A stretch of DNA of 64,000 nucleotides from Gulbenkiania mobilis (GCA_004346645.1 SMDA01000008.1:62001-126000), one strand, 5' to 3'. Positions 37,952 through 47,295 are shown, counted from the stretch's first letter. Numbers and translations: made by a program. Notes: generated by a model from the sequence alone, not told the origin.

Positions 37952-38006
37952 GGGTATCAGTCCTTGATCGTCAATGGGGCTGGCAGGGCTCGCCTGCCCG
38001 AGTGCG

Positions 38007-38042
38007 CTTCGGCCAACCCGGCTCGATGGGGGTTGGCCGAAG
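38007..38042. repeat. Inverted pair of 10-mers forming a hairpin between acnD and prpF
   Basis: A 13-base-pair perfect stem (38007-38019 with 38030-38042) has a ten-base loop. Each arm holds one full 10-mer. No T-run follows on either strand, so it is probably not a terminator; it starts 8 bases after the acnD stop on the minus strand. Confidence 0.85.
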
Positions 38043-38049
38043 GCCGGGT

Positions 38050-40644
38050 TCAGGCGGTGGGCGCGCCTTCCAGAAAGTCCTGGGCAAAGCGCTGCAGCAC
38101 ACCGCCGGCCTCGTAGATGGAAACTTCCTCGGCGGTGTCCAGACGGCAGGTAACCGGCACCGTCACCTCGGCGCCGCTCTTGCGATGGATAACAAGGGTC
38201 AGGTCGGCGCGCGGTTTGCGCTCGCCGACCACGTCAAAGGTTTCGCTACCGTCGATCTCCAGCGTCAGTCGGTTGGTGCCCGGCTTGAACTCCAGCGGCA
38301 GCACGCCCATACCGATCAGGTTGGTGCGGTGGATGCGCTCGAAGCCTTCCGCGACGATGGCTTCCACCCCGGCCAGCCGCACGCCCTTGGCGGCCCAGTC
38401 CCGCGAGCTGCCCTGCCCGTAATCGGCCCCGGCGATGATGATCAGGGGCTGGCGGCGCTCCATGTAGGTCTCGATCGCCTCCCACATGCGCATTACCTTG
38501 CCGTCTGGCTCCACACGGGCCAGCGAGCCCTGACGCAGGCTGCCGTCTTCCCCACGCACCATCTCATTCTTGAGCGTAGGGTTGGCAAAGGTGGCGCGCT
38601 GGGCGGTGAGGTGGTCGCCCCGGTGGGTGGCGTAGGAGTTGAAGTCCTCTTCCGGTACACCCATTTTCGTCAGGTATTCGCCTGCAGCCGATTCCGGCAG
38701 AATGGCATTGGACGGCGAAAGGTGATCGGTGGTGATGTTGTCACCCAGCACTGCCAGCGGTCGCATGCCTTGCAGGGTGCGCACCCCGGCCAGCGCGCCT
38801 TCCCAGTATGGGGGGCGGCGGATGTAGGTCGACAGCGGCCGCCAGTCGTACAGTGGGCTTACCGCCGGGCCGCTTTCCGTATGGATCGCAAACATCGGCT
38901 CGTATACCTGCCGGAAGTGCTCCGGTTTAACACTGCGGCGGATGGTGGCGTCGATCTCCTCGTCGGACGGCCACAGGTCCTTCAGGCGGATTTCGCGGCC
39001 GTCCACCACCGCCAGCACATCTTTCTCGATGTCGAAGCGGATGGTGCCCGCGATTGCGTAGGCCACCACCAGAGGCGGGGAGGCCAGGAAGGCTTGCTTG
39101 GCATAGGGGTGGATGCGACCGTCGAAGTTGCGGTTGCCCGAAAGCACGGCCACCGCATAGAGGTCGCGCTCGACGATTTCCTGTTGGATCGCCGGGTCCA
39201 GTGCCCCCGACATGCCGTTGCACGAGGTACAGGCGTAAGCCACCACACCGAAGCCCAACTGCTCCAGTTCTTCCATTAGGCCGGCCTCCTCCAAGTACAG
39301 CTTAACCGCCTTGGATCCGGGCGCCAGCGAGGTCTTCACCCAGGGCTTGCGCAGCAGTCCCAGGCGATTGGCGTTGCGCGCCAGCAGTCCGGCAGCGATC
39401 ACATTGCGTGGGTTGGAAGTGTTAGTGCAGCTGGTGATCGCCGCGATGATCACCGCGCCGTCCGGCATCTGCCCGGGTTTCTCTTCCCAGGGGCCGGCAA
39501 TTCCTTGGGCTGCGAGGTCCGTAGTGGCAACGCGTGCGTGCGGCTTGGAGGGGCCCGCCAGATTGCGCACCACCTGCGACAGGTCGAACGTCAGTGTGCG
39601 CTCGTATTCAGCGCCCTGGAGGGCATCCGCCCATAGGCCGGCCGTCTTGGCATAGGTTTCTACCAGTTTTACCTGCGCATCGGTGCGCCCGGTCAGACGC
39701 AAGTAGTCCAGTGTCTGACCGTCGATGGCGAACAATGCGGCAGTGGCCCCGTATTCCGGTGCCATGTTGGAGATGGTGGCACGATCGCCCAGCGTGAGCT
39801 TGCTGGCCCCCTCGCCATGAAATTCGAGATAAGCGCCCACCACCTTGGCGCGGCGGAGGAACTCGGTCAGCGCCAGCACGATATCGGTGGCGGTGATGCC
39901 CGGCTGTGGCTGGCCGGTCAGTTCTACGCCCACGATCTCCGGCAGCCGCATCCACGATGCCCGGCCCAGCATGACGTTTTCGGCTTCCAGTCCGCCCACG
40001 CCTACCGCAATCACGCCCAGCGCATCCACATGGGGGGTGTGGCTGTCGGTACCCACGCACGTGTCGGGGTAGGCCACGCCTTGCTCGGACTGGATGACCG
40101 GACTCATCCGTTCCAGGTTGATCTGGTGCATGATGCCGTTGCCGGGCGGGATCACGTCGACGTTCTTGAACGCTTTCTTGGTCCAGTTGATAAAGTCGAA
40201 GCGATCCTCGTTGCGCCGGTCCTCGATGGCTCGGTTCTTTTCAAAGGCCTGCGGATCGAAGCCGCCGCATTCCACCGCCAGCGAGTGGTCCACGATCAGC
40301 TGCACCGGTACGACCGGGTTGACCTTGGCCGGATCGCCCCCGCGTTCGGCAATGGCATCCCGCAAACCGGCAAGATCCACCAGAGCCGTCTGACCAAGGA
40401 TATCGTGGCAGACCACGCGTGCAGGGTACCAAGGGAAGTCGCGATCACGCCGGCGCTGGACGATCTGGGTCAGGCATTCGCTCAGGATGGCAGGGTCGCA
40501 GCGCCGGACCAGGTTCTCGGCATGCACCCGGGCGGTGTAGGGCAGCGTGTCCCAAGCCCCGGGTTGGAGGTCTTCCACCGCGGCACGGGCATCGAAGTAA
40601 TCGAGCCCAGTGCCGGGAAGCGGTTTGCGGTATTGACTATTCAT
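38050..40644 (-). CDS. acnD: Fe/S-dependent 2-methylisocitrate dehydratase AcnD
   Basis: AcnD dehydrates 2-methylcitrate to methylaconitate in propionate catabolism. The 864-residue aconitase-family protein has the 4Fe-4S ligands in ITSCTNTSNP and YACTSCNGMSG. Substrate motifs are DSHTPHVDALGVIAVGVGGLEAENVMLG and, in the C-terminal swivel domain, GADYGQGSSRDWAAKG. It is shorter than AcnA (~890). Order prpB-prpC-acnD-prpF, with prpF adjacent, distinguishes it from housekeeping aconitase. Unusually, 366 bases separate it from prpC. Confidence 0.94.
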   Translation of the reverse strand: MNSQYRKPLPGTGLDYFDARAAVEDLQPGAWDTLPYTARVHAENLVRRCDPAILSECLTQIVQRRRDRDFPWYPARVVCHDILGQTALVDLAGLRDAIAERGGDPAKVNPVVPVQLIVDHSLAVECGGFDPQAFEKNRAIEDRRNEDRFDFINWTKKAFKNVDVIPPGNGIMHQINLERMSPVIQSEQGVAYPDTCVGTDSHTPHVDALGVIAVGVGGLEAENVMLGRASWMRLPEIVGVELTGQPQPGITATDIVLALTEFLRRAKVVGAYLEFHGEGASKLTLGDRATISNMAPEYGATAALFAIDGQTLDYLRLTGRTDAQVKLVETYAKTAGLWADALQGAEYERTLTFDLSQVVRNLAGPSKPHARVATTDLAAQGIAGPWEEKPGQMPDGAVIIAAITSCTNTSNPRNVIAAGLLARNANRLGLLRKPWVKTSLAPGSKAVKLYLEEAGLMEELEQLGFGVVAYACTSCNGMSGALDPAIQQEIVERDLYAVAVLSGNRNFDGRIHPYAKQAFLASPPLVVAYAIAGTIRFDIEKDVLAVVDGREIRLKDLWPSDEEIDATIRRSVKPEHFRQVYEPMFAIHTESGPAVSPLYDWRPLSTYIRRPPYWEGALAGVRTLQGMRPLAVLGDNITTDHLSPSNAILPESAAGEYLTKMGVPEEDFNSYATHRGDHLTAQRATFANPTLKNEMVRGEDGSLRQGSLARVEPDGKVMRMWEAIETYMERRQPLIIIAGADYGQGSSRDWAAKGVRLAGVEAIVAEGFERIHRTNLIGMGVLPLEFKPGTNRLTLEIDGSETFDVVGERKPRADLTLVIHRKSGAEVTVPVTCRLDTAEEVSIYEAGGVLQRFAQDFLEGAPTA

Positions 40645-41010
40645 GATGAGTTCTCGACCGTTGCCTGCCGGAGGGCAGGCTGTTCTTCAGAAGCTTGGTG
40701 CCAGTGTTGCCATCCTCCGTGCCAGTCGGTAGGGCGGCAGTGGGCATGGCTTGGCACGTGGGCAATGGACGGCGATGGCTGACGGACCATGCCGTGCCCC
40801 GCGAGCGCCCGGAGGCTCTGCTTCCCCTGTCGTGCCCGTGGCAGGGTTCCCGTCCGTGAGAAGGAGCAAAAGGCGCTGCCCTTTCGTTGCGCCATCAGCG
40901 TTTGTCCCTTGTGTGCAGGGCGCCTGCCTATCCCTTGCTGGGACGGTCTGGTGCCGGCACCGGCCGAGGGCGGCCACCCCAGCACCAGATAGGGCCGCTG
41001 CTGCTATGCC
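40645..41010 (-). other. 366-base gap inside the prp operon (prpC-acnD)
   Basis: The minus strand carries an open frame of 114 codons (40641-40985) whose TGA overlaps the acnD ATG (ATGA). Its composition (Gln, His, Arg, Ser-rich) does not look like protein, and no ribosome site stands before its start. The gap also contains a long imperfect hairpin (CTGGTGC/GCACCAG, 40948-40988) just after prpC and a GCCTGCC/GGCAGGC hairpin (40663-40680) just before acnD. It may be a remnant of a lost gene or an RNA-processing spacer; neither is proven. Confidence 0.45.
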
Positions 41011-42159
41011 TCAGCGCTTGTCCAGCGGCACGAACACTTGGTCTTCGGGGCCGGTGTAGTTGGCCGAAGGCCGGATGATCTTGCCGTCCTGTCGCTGTTC
41101 GATCACGTGTGCGCTCCAGCCGCTCGTGCGGGCGATCACGAACAGCGGCGTGAACATCGCGGTGGGCACGCCCATCATGTGGTAGCTGACGGCGCTGAAC
41201 CAGTCGAGGTTGGGGAACATCTTCTTCAGGTCCCACATCACCGTCTCCAGCCGCTCTGCGATGTCGAACATCTTGGTGTCACCCGCATTCTCCGACAGAC
41301 GGCGCGCCACTTCCTTGATGACCTTGTTGCGCGGGTCGGAAACGGTGTACACCGGATGCCCAAAGCCGATCACCACTTCCTTGCGCTCCACCCGGGCCCG
41401 GATGTCGGTTTCTGCCTCATCCGGGGTCTCGTAGCGCTTTTGGATATCGAAGGCGACCTCGTTGGCACCGCCGTGTTTGGGGCCGCGCAGCGCACCGATG
41501 GCACCGGTGATGGCGGAATACATGTCCGAACCGGTGCCGGCAATCACACGGCCGGTAAAGGTAGAGGCGTTGAATTCGTGCTCGGCGTACAGGATCAGCG
41601 AGGTGTGCATTGCCCGCACCCACAGCTCGGGTGGTTTTTTGCCATGCAGCAGTTGCAGGAAATGGCCACCGATGGAGTCGTCGTCGGTTTCCACCTCGAT
41701 GCGGCGACCGTTATGGCTGAAGTGGTACCAGTAAAGCAGCATGGACCCCAGGCTGGCCATCAGGCGGTCGGCAATTTCGCGTGCGCCAGCAAGGCTGTGG
41801 TCGTCCTTTTCTGGCAGGGTGCAGCCCAGTGCGGAAACACCCGTGCGCATTACGTCCATCGGATGGGCGTTGGCGGGCAGAGCCTCCAGTACGGCCTTCA
41901 CTGAAGCGGGCAGACCACGCAGCGACTTGAGCTTCTGCTTGTAGCCGGCCAGTTCCGCCCGGTTGGGCAGCTTGCCGTGCACCAGCAGGTGGGCGACCTC
42001 CTCGAACTCGCACTGTTCGGCAATGTCGAGGATGTCGTAACCGCGGTAGTTGAGGTCGTTGCCGCTTCGGCCAACCGTGCACAGGGCAGTGTTGCCTGCG
42101 GCCACGCCGGACAGTGCCACCGATTTCTTCGGCTTTCCGCTCAGAACCACTTCACTCAT
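41011..42159 (-). CDS. prpC: 2-methylcitrate synthase PrpC
   Basis: PrpC condenses propionyl-CoA with oxaloacetate. The 382-residue citrate-synthase-fold protein has [33 protein letters not shown] at the N-terminus, [16 protein letters not shown] (catalytic His in HGG), [17 protein letters not shown] and the C-terminal [33 protein letters not shown]. It is shorter than GltA and has PrpC-specific segments. Followed by the unusual spacer before acnD; preceded by prpB with ~90 bases. 10-mer copies at 41059 and 42066. Confidence 0.94.
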   Translation of the reverse strand: MSEVVLSGKPKKSVALSGVAAGNTALCTVGRSGNDLNYRGYDILDIAEQCEFEEVAHLLVHGKLPNRAELAGYKQKLKSLRGLPASVKAVLEALPANAHPMDVMRTGVSALGCTLPEKDDHSLAGAREIADRLMASLGSMLLYWYHFSHNGRRIEVETDDDSIGGHFLQLLHGKKPPELWVRAMHTSLILYAEHEFNASTFTGRVIAGTGSDMYSAITGAIGALRGPKHGGANEVAFDIQKRYETPDEAETDIRARVERKEVVIGFGHPVYTVSDPRNKVIKEVARRLSENAGDTKMFDIAERLETVMWDLKKMFPNLDWFSAVSYHMMGVPTAMFTPLFVIARTSGWSAHVIEQRQDGKIIRPSANYTGPEDQVFVPLDKR

Positions 42160-42249
42160 GCCACTTCTCCTTGTATGAGGTTGCGACGGCCAAGGCCGCC
42201 AGCCTTCTGCTGTGTTCCCAAAGGGCCGCTTGGGCCACGGCCGGTGGGC

Positions 42250-43131
42250 TTACTTGTTCTTGCCTTCGGCGAACAGGGCATCCAGCTTCTGCTCGTAGGC
42301 GTGATAACCAAGGTGCTCGTAGAGATCCATGCGTGTCTGCATATGCTCCACCACATTCTGCTGGGTGCCGTCACGCCGGATGGCGCCGTACACTTCCAGC
42401 GCCGCCTTGCTCATCGCACGGAAGGCCGACAGCGGATAGAGCACCAGGCCCACCCCGTGGGCCGCCAGCTCCTCGGTAGTGTAAAGCGGCGTGGCGCCGA
42501 ATTCGGTGATGTTGGCCAGGACCGGCACGCCCACCGCTTCGGCAAACTGCCGGTACATCGAAAGGTCGGTCATCGCCTCGGGGAAAATCATGTCCGCGCC
42601 CGCTTCGACGCAGGCACGCGCACGGTCGATGGCCGCGTCCAACCCTTCGACTGCCAGCGCATCGGTGCGTGCCATGATGACGAAGCTGTCGTCGCGGCGG
42701 GCGTCCGTGGCGGCCTTGATGCGGTCCACCATCTCTTCCTTGCTGACAATGGCCTTGTTGGGACGGTGGCCGCAGCGCTTCTGCTGAACCTGATCCTCGA
42801 TGTGCACCGCGGCCACCCCTGCACGTTCCAGGCTACGGATGGCACGGGCAATGTTGAAGGCGCCACCCCAACCCGTGTCGATGTCCACCAGCAGGGGCAG
42901 GTCGGTGACATCGGTGATGCGGCGCGCGTCGATCAGCACGTCTTCCAGCGTGGTGATGCCCAGATCTGGAATGCCGCACGAGGCCGCAGCTACCCCGCCT
43001 CCAGACAGGTACAGGGCCTTGAAGCCGCTGTGTTCGGCCAGCCGGGCGGCATAGGCATTGATGGCGCCCACCACCTGCAGGGGGTGTTCCTGGGCGACGG
43101 CTTGACGGAAACGCTGGCCGGGAGTGCTCAT
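42250..43131 (-). CDS. prpB: 2-methylisocitrate lyase PrpB
   Basis: PrpB splits 2-methylisocitrate into pyruvate and succinate. The 293-residue PEP-mutase/isocitrate-lyase superfamily protein has [57 protein letters not shown] and [12 protein letters not shown], the KKCGH catalytic-Cys motif with Arg for the second Lys. CAGGAG lies before the ATG. It is the first gene of the prp operon and is divergent from rpoE. No prpR gene is adjacent. Confidence 0.95.
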   Translation of the reverse strand: MSTPGQRFRQAVAQEHPLQVVGAINAYAARLAEHSGFKALYLSGGGVAAASCGIPDLGITTLEDVLIDARRITDVTDLPLLVDIDTGWGGAFNIARAIRSLERAGVAAVHIEDQVQQKRCGHRPNKAIVSKEEMVDRIKAATDARRDDSFVIMARTDALAVEGLDAAIDRARACVEAGADMIFPEAMTDLSMYRQFAEAVGVPVLANITEFGATPLYTTEELAAHGVGLVLYPLSAFRAMSKAALEVYGAIRRDGTQQNVVEHMQTRMDLYEHLGYHAYEQKLDALFAEGKNK

Positions 43132-43173
43132 CTGGGGCTCCTGAAAAACAATTGGGTGGAGTAATGACTCGGC

Positions 43174-43206
43174 ATTCTAGCAAGTGCTTGGTTTGTGCGC
43201 AAACCA
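43174..43206 (-). promoter_or_regulatory. prpB promoter with overlapping palindromic operator
   Basis: On the minus strand: -35 TTGCGC (43202-43197), 17 bases, -10 TAGAAT (43179-43174). Overlapping the -35, TGGTTTG-N4-CAAACCA (43189-43206) is a seven-base-arm palindrome typical of a dimeric repressor, such as GntR or other HTH families. Repression of prp genes in the absence of propionate is inferred. Confidence 0.55.
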
Positions 43207-43273
43207 GCTGCCCGGGATGCAGGGGATTCATGGTCGGGGCCGCTCGTGCTAATGTTCACGCTTGGCCACAGTG

Positions 43274-43301
43274 GGAACTCATTTTCCGGGCAACGGTCTA
43301 G
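43274..43301 (+). promoter_or_regulatory. Sigma-E (ECF) promoter upstream of rpoE
   Basis: GGAACTC (43274-43280), 16 bases, TCTAG (43297-43301) matches the RpoE consensus GGAACTT-N15/16-TCTAA. It implies positive autoregulation, as in E. coli and Pseudomonas algU, and a leader of ~85 bases. Confidence 0.72.
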
Positions 43302-43391
43302 TGCGTGTCCACGGAAGCGATTCGACAAGATTTCAACAATACAGTCACACAAAGACAAAGCCGTGGGCGATTCAGGGAGCATTACAACGAC

Positions 43392-43991
43392 ATGAGTGAT
43401 CGTGATATCGATCAACAGTTGGTGGAGCGTGCCCAGCGAGGTGAGAAGAAAGCATTTGATCTTCTGGTTGGCAAGTATCAGCGGAGGCTTGCCAGACTGC
43501 TGTCACGTTTCATCCGCGACGGCGCCGACATCGAGGACGTGACGCAGGAAGCGTTCGTGAAGGCGTACCGCGCACTACCTTCCTTTCGAGGGGAGAGCGC
43601 GTTTTATACCTGGCTTTACAGGATCGGCATCAATACAGCCAAGAATTTCCTGAGTTCGAGCGGGCGCAGGCCCGTGCTCAACAGCGAAGTCGAGGACGAG
43701 GATGGCGAGCACTACGACCTTGCGTCGCAGGTGCCCGACCTGAATACGCCCGAAACCGAGTTGATGAACAAGGAAATCGTGGCCACCGTGAATGCGGCAG
43801 TCGAGGCCTTGCCCGAAGAGTTACGTACCGCCATCACCCTGCGGGAGATGGAGGGCCTCTCCTACGACGAGATCGCCTCGGTCATGAACTGCCCCATCGG
43901 CACGGTGCGCTCGCGGATCTTTCGTGCGCGTGAAGCGATTGCGGCCGAACTGCGGCCCTTGTTGGATACGGCCAAAAACAAGAGGTGGTAA
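43392..43991 (+). CDS. rpoE: ECF sigma factor RpoE (AlgU/sigma-E)
   Basis: The 199-residue ECF sigma factor directs the envelope-stress regulon. Region 2 contains YQRRLARLLSRFIRDGADIEDVTQEAFVKAYRALPSFRGESAFYTWLYRIGINTAKNFL; region 4 contains LPEELRTAITLREMEGLSYDEIASVMNCPIGTVRSRIFRAREAI. Highly similar to AlgU/RpoE of Pseudomonas type. The start at 43392 (MSDRDIDQQLVERAQRG) matches the family N-terminus; an in-frame start at 43305 would lie just beside the sigma-E transcription start and is rejected. It heads rpoE-rseA-rseB-rseC-mucD. Confidence 0.96.
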   Translation: MSDRDIDQQLVERAQRGEKKAFDLLVGKYQRRLARLLSRFIRDGADIEDVTQEAFVKAYRALPSFRGESAFYTWLYRIGINTAKNFLSSSGRRPVLNSEVEDEDGEHYDLASQVPDLNTPETELMNKEIVATVNAAVEALPEELRTAITLREMEGLSYDEIASVMNCPIGTVRSRIFRAREAIAAELRPLLDTAKNKRW

Positions 43992-43993
43992 TC

Positions 43994-44461
43994 ATGAAAG
44001 AAACAGTATCCGCGCTGATGGATGGCGAACTCGAACCCGCCTCAGCCCGAAAGGCCGTTACGGCGCTCCACTCCGATGAATCGCTCAACGACAGTTGGAA
44101 CACCTATCACCTGATCGGAGACGCGCTGCGTGCCAGTGCCGACCTCAAGGTGGACGTGCGCCGGGGCGTTGCGGCCCGCCTCGCCGAGGAGCCTACTGTG
44201 CTGGCACCGCGGCGCTGGCTGCGTCCGGTGCGTCCGCGCACCGTGGGGGCCGCGGCCATTGCGGCCAGCGTCAGCCTGGCAGCAGTGGTGGCCTGGCAGC
44301 AGTTATCGTTCACCACGCCTTCGGCCAACCTCGTGGCAGCCAACCAGGCCGTGCCGGTGCAGGTGCAGACCGGGGCTGTGGCAGACCCGGTGGATCCGTA
44401 TGTCCAGGCCCACCAGGAAATGGCCGCGGACCAGAGCCTGATGGCAGTGTCTTACAGATAA
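43994..44461 (+). CDS. rseA: Anti-sigma-E factor RseA (MucA)
   Basis: The 155-residue protein has the N-terminal cytoplasmic anti-sigma domain (KETVSALMDGELEPASARKAVTALHSDESLNDSWNTYHLIGDALR), one membrane segment at ~75-95 (VGAAAIAASVSLAAVVAW) and a short periplasmic tail. RseA holds RpoE inactive until regulated proteolysis. The start ATG at 43994 has AGAGGTGG upstream; a GTG at 43988 overlapping the rpoE stop is an alternative. A 10-mer copy (44320) lies just after the membrane segment and encodes S-A-N. Confidence 0.92.
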   Translation: MKETVSALMDGELEPASARKAVTALHSDESLNDSWNTYHLIGDALRASADLKVDVRRGVAARLAEEPTVLAPRRWLRPVRPRTVGAAAIAASVSLAAVVAWQQLSFTTPSANLVAANQAVPVQVQTGAVADPVDPYVQAHQEMAADQSLMAVSYR

Positions 44462-44473
44462 CGGAGTAACCCG

Positions 44474-45433
44474 TTGAAGCGCGTGTATTTCTTGTCGGGT
44501 TGTATGCTGCTTGCGGCGGCCATGGCCGCCCGTGCGGCCGATGACGACTGGGGGGTGCTGAAGAAGTCGGTGGCCAGCGCCCGCCAGTTGCCCCTGTCCG
44601 GAACCTACCTTCACCAGATGAGCGGTCTTCTGGAAACCTTCCGGCTCTACCGGGCCGGTGATGGGGACGGTGTGCTCGAGCGGCGCGAGTCCTTGGACGG
44701 ACCGCCGCGGGAAATCGTGCGCACAGGGGGCGATGTCGTTGGCTATGCCCCCGACACCAAATCCCTGGCCGCGGCGCGGTTGAGTGCGATGCGGCTCTTT
44801 CCTGCGCTACTGCCGGACGAGATCGACGGCATTGCCCAATCCTACGCGGTGCGTCGCCTCACCGGTGACCGCATTGCCCAGAAGGACTGCCAGTGGTTCG
44901 AGCTCAAACCGCGCGATACTCTGCGCTACGGAGTGCGGCTGTGCCTGGAGAATGCGACCCAACTGCCGCTCAAGATCATGACGGTGTCGCCCAAAAGCGA
45001 TGTGGTGGAGCAGTACATGTTCACCGACGTTGAATTCGGCGCGCCGCGTAACCGAGCGGTGCTCAAGCCTCACTATCGTCTGAGTTACCCGATGCGCACG
45101 CTGGCTACGCAGGTGCCGGAAAGCACGGCGGCCGACATCGAGGTGAGCGGTCTGCCCACCGGCTTCCGGCTGGTGCGGGCGATGAAGCGCAGCCTGCCCG
45201 GGCAGGCGGACAAGCAGGTGCGGCAGCTCATCTTCAGTGATGGCTTGGTGATGCTGTCGCTATTTGTCGAGCCGATGATGGGCGACCCCCGCACGCCTCG
45301 CGTTTCCAGCCTGCATGGTGTCATCAGCACGGCCAGCGGGCACCAAGGCGACATGCAGTTCACCCTGGTAGGTGACCTGCCCGAGCAGGGCATGAGTGCA
45401 GTGGCGCGTTCGCTGAAGATTTCCCGACCATGA
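44474..45433 (+). CDS. rseB: Sigma-E regulatory protein RseB (MucB)
   Basis: The periplasmic protein of 319 residues binds the RseA periplasmic domain and protects it from cleavage. A Sec signal peptide (MKRVYFLSGCMLLAAAMAARA) is followed by the LolA-like/MucB domain (LPLSGTYLHQMSGLLETFRLYRA, VYGAPDTKS-like segment) and the C-terminal small domain (SGLPTGFRLVRAMKRSL, QLIFSDGLVMLSLFVE). The start codon is TTG at 44474 with GGAG upstream, the only start that keeps a complete signal peptide. It overlaps rseC by 4 bases (ATGA). Confidence 0.92.
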   Translation: MKRVYFLSGCMLLAAAMAARAADDDWGVLKKSVASARQLPLSGTYLHQMSGLLETFRLYRAGDGDGVLERRESLDGPPREIVRTGGDVVGYAPDTKSLAAARLSAMRLFPALLPDEIDGIAQSYAVRRLTGDRIAQKDCQWFELKPRDTLRYGVRLCLENATQLPLKIMTVSPKSDVVEQYMFTDVEFGAPRNRAVLKPHYRLSYPMRTLATQVPESTAADIEVSGLPTGFRLVRAMKRSLPGQADKQVRQLIFSDGLVMLSLFVEPMMGDPRTPRVSSLHGVISTASGHQGDMQFTLVGDLPEQGMSAVARSLKISRP

Positions 45434-45897
45434 TAGAAACCGAAGCGCGTGTGGTGGCGGTGGAGCCTGGCCTGGCCCGGGTAACACCGCGACCGCACAG
45501 CCCCTGCGGCCAGTGCGATCCGGTGCACGGTTGCCGCTCCGTCTCCTTGGCCCGGCTGTTCTCGCAGGGTTCACTCGAATACATCGTCCGCGACCCCATC
45601 GGCACGCAGCCCGGCGACAGCGTGATCGTTGCCTCCCGCGAAGGCAGTTTCCTGCACAGCGTTGCCTGCCTCTACGTGGCCCCACTTGTCGGGCTGCTGG
45701 CCGGCGCCGCCCTGGGCCTGCCCTGGGGGGAAGCCGTTTCGGTGAGTGCCGCACTCGGTGGCGCCTTCCTGGCGCTCGTGGGGGTGCGCTGGCATGCGCA
45801 ACATCTGAAGGCGGGTGCGGAGCTTGCCCCCTTCATCGAGCGCAGGATTCCTTCTTCCACCGTTCGTATGGAGAAAACATGCCAATCAAGAAAGTGA
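45430..45897 (+). CDS. rseC: SoxR-reducing/sigma-E system protein RseC
   Basis: The 155-residue inner-membrane protein has an N-terminal cytoplasmic Cys cluster (SPCGQCDPVHGCRS) and two membrane segments at ~75-95 and ~98-118 (VAPLVGLLAGAALGLPWGEAVSVSAALGGAFLALVGV). RseC/MucC proteins take part in sigma-E regulation and, in E. coli, SoxR reduction. It overlaps rseB by 4 bases and mucD by 19 bases, which implies tight translational coupling. Confidence 0.88.
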   Translation: MIETEARVVAVEPGLARVTPRPHSPCGQCDPVHGCRSVSLARLFSQGSLEYIVRDPIGTQPGDSVIVASREGSFLHSVACLYVAPLVGLLAGAALGLPWGEAVSVSAALGGAFLALVGVRWHAQHLKAGAELAPFIERRIPSSTVRMEKTCQSRK

Positions 45898-47294
45898 TCG
45901 CTGCGGCGCTGCTGGCCGCGTCCGTACTCTCGGGCCCGCTGGCCCCCAGGCTTGCGCAGGCGCGCGAGCTACCCGACTTCAGTCGCATCGTCGAGGCCGA
46001 AGGCCGTGCCGTCGTAAACATCAGCACCAAGTCCACCGTCCGCGAGGCGGTGTCGGACCTGCCTGAAGAGTTTGCCGGCGATCCGTTCTTCGAATTCTTC
46101 CGCCGCTTCTCGCCCCCACGCCTGCGCGAACGGCAGGAAAACTCGCTCGGTTCGGGCTTCATCGTTTCCAAGGATGGTTACGTGCTGACCAATGCCCACG
46201 TGGTGGCCCGTGCCGACGAGATCACCGTGCGGCTCACCGACAAGCGTGATTATCCGGCCAAGCTGATCGGGTCGGATGCCCGCACCGATGTGGCCCTGCT
46301 CAAGATTGAGGCCGGCAACCTGCCTACCGTGCGCATGGGTAACGCCAACGACCTCAAGGTGGGCGAGTGGGTGCTGGCGATCGGCTCGCCGTTCGGTTTC
46401 GAGAATACCGTCACATCAGGCATCGTGTCGGCCAAGAATCGTCAGCTGCCTGACGAGAACTTTGTGCCGTTCATCCAGACCGACGCTGCCGTCAATCCTG
46501 GCAACTCGGGCGGGCCCCTGTTCAACCTGAAGGGTGAGGTGGTCGGCATCAATTCGCAGATCTATAGCCGGTCGGGGGGATTCATGGGTATCTCCTTCGC
46601 CATTCCGATCGACGTGGCGATGAACGTGGCCGAGCAGCTCAAGACACGCGGGCGGGTCAGCCGCGGCAAGATTGGCGTTGCCATCCAGGAGCTGAACAAG
46701 GAACTGGCCACCTCCTTCGGGCTGCCGCGCGCCACTGGCGCCCTGGTTAACGCGGTGGAACCTGGTGGGCCAGCGGACAAGGCCGGACTCAAGGCAGGCG
46801 ACATCCTGCTGCGTGTGGACGGACAGCCGGTGGAGTCTTCGGCCGACCTGCCGCGGCTGATCGGCACCAGCCAACCGGGCAAGGCGGTGGCCCTGGACAT
46901 CTGGCGCAACCGCGCCCAGCGCAGCATCTCGGTGGTACCGGTGGAACTGAAGGACGAGGATCCGCGCCTCAGCGAGCGCCAGTATCGCGGCAAGCAGCAG
47001 GAAGACCCACGCGCTCAGAAGCTCAACCAGATCGGGCTGGTGCTCTACGAGCTGAACCCGCAGCAGCTGGCGCAGCTGGGTGTGAAGTACGGGCTTCTGG
47101 TGCGCCAGGCCAGCGGGGCGGCTGCCCGGGCCGGCCTGACCAACGGAGACGTGATCGTAGGCATCGGCGGTGAGGCCCTCACTGGTGTGGCCCAGTTCCG
47201 CGCTGCAATAGAAAACGCCAAGAAGGGTGATACGCTGGCGCTGCAGGTGCGCCGCCGCGGTGCCACCCTGTTCCTGCCGTTGACCAAGGACTGA
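45879..47294 (+). CDS. mucD: Periplasmic serine protease MucD (DegP/HtrA family)
   Basis: The 471-residue protein has a Sec signal peptide (MPIKKVIAAALLAASVLSGPLAPRLAQA), a trypsin-like domain with His in TNAHVVARA, Asp in ARTDVALLKIEA, Ser in NPGNSGGPLFN, and two PDZ domains (~270-350, ~385-465). It degrades or refolds damaged envelope proteins. The start at 45879 has ATGGAGAA upstream and lies in the end of rseC; the frame remains open further upstream without homology. Genomic order is that of the mucABCD/algU cluster of Pseudomonas. Confidence 0.95.
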   Translation: MPIKKVIAAALLAASVLSGPLAPRLAQARELPDFSRIVEAEGRAVVNISTKSTVREAVSDLPEEFAGDPFFEFFRRFSPPRLRERQENSLGSGFIVSKDGYVLTNAHVVARADEITVRLTDKRDYPAKLIGSDARTDVALLKIEAGNLPTVRMGNANDLKVGEWVLAIGSPFGFENTVTSGIVSAKNRQLPDENFVPFIQTDAAVNPGNSGGPLFNLKGEVVGINSQIYSRSGGFMGISFAIPIDVAMNVAEQLKTRGRVSRGKIGVAIQELNKELATSFGLPRATGALVNAVEPGGPADKAGLKAGDILLRVDGQPVESSADLPRLIGTSQPGKAVALDIWRNRAQRSISVVPVELKDEDPRLSERQYRGKQQEDPRAQKLNQIGLVLYELNPQQLAQLGVKYGLLVRQASGAAARAGLTNGDVIVGIGGEALTGVAQFRAAIENAKKGDTLALQVRRRGATLFLPLTKD

Positions 47295-47295
47295 G

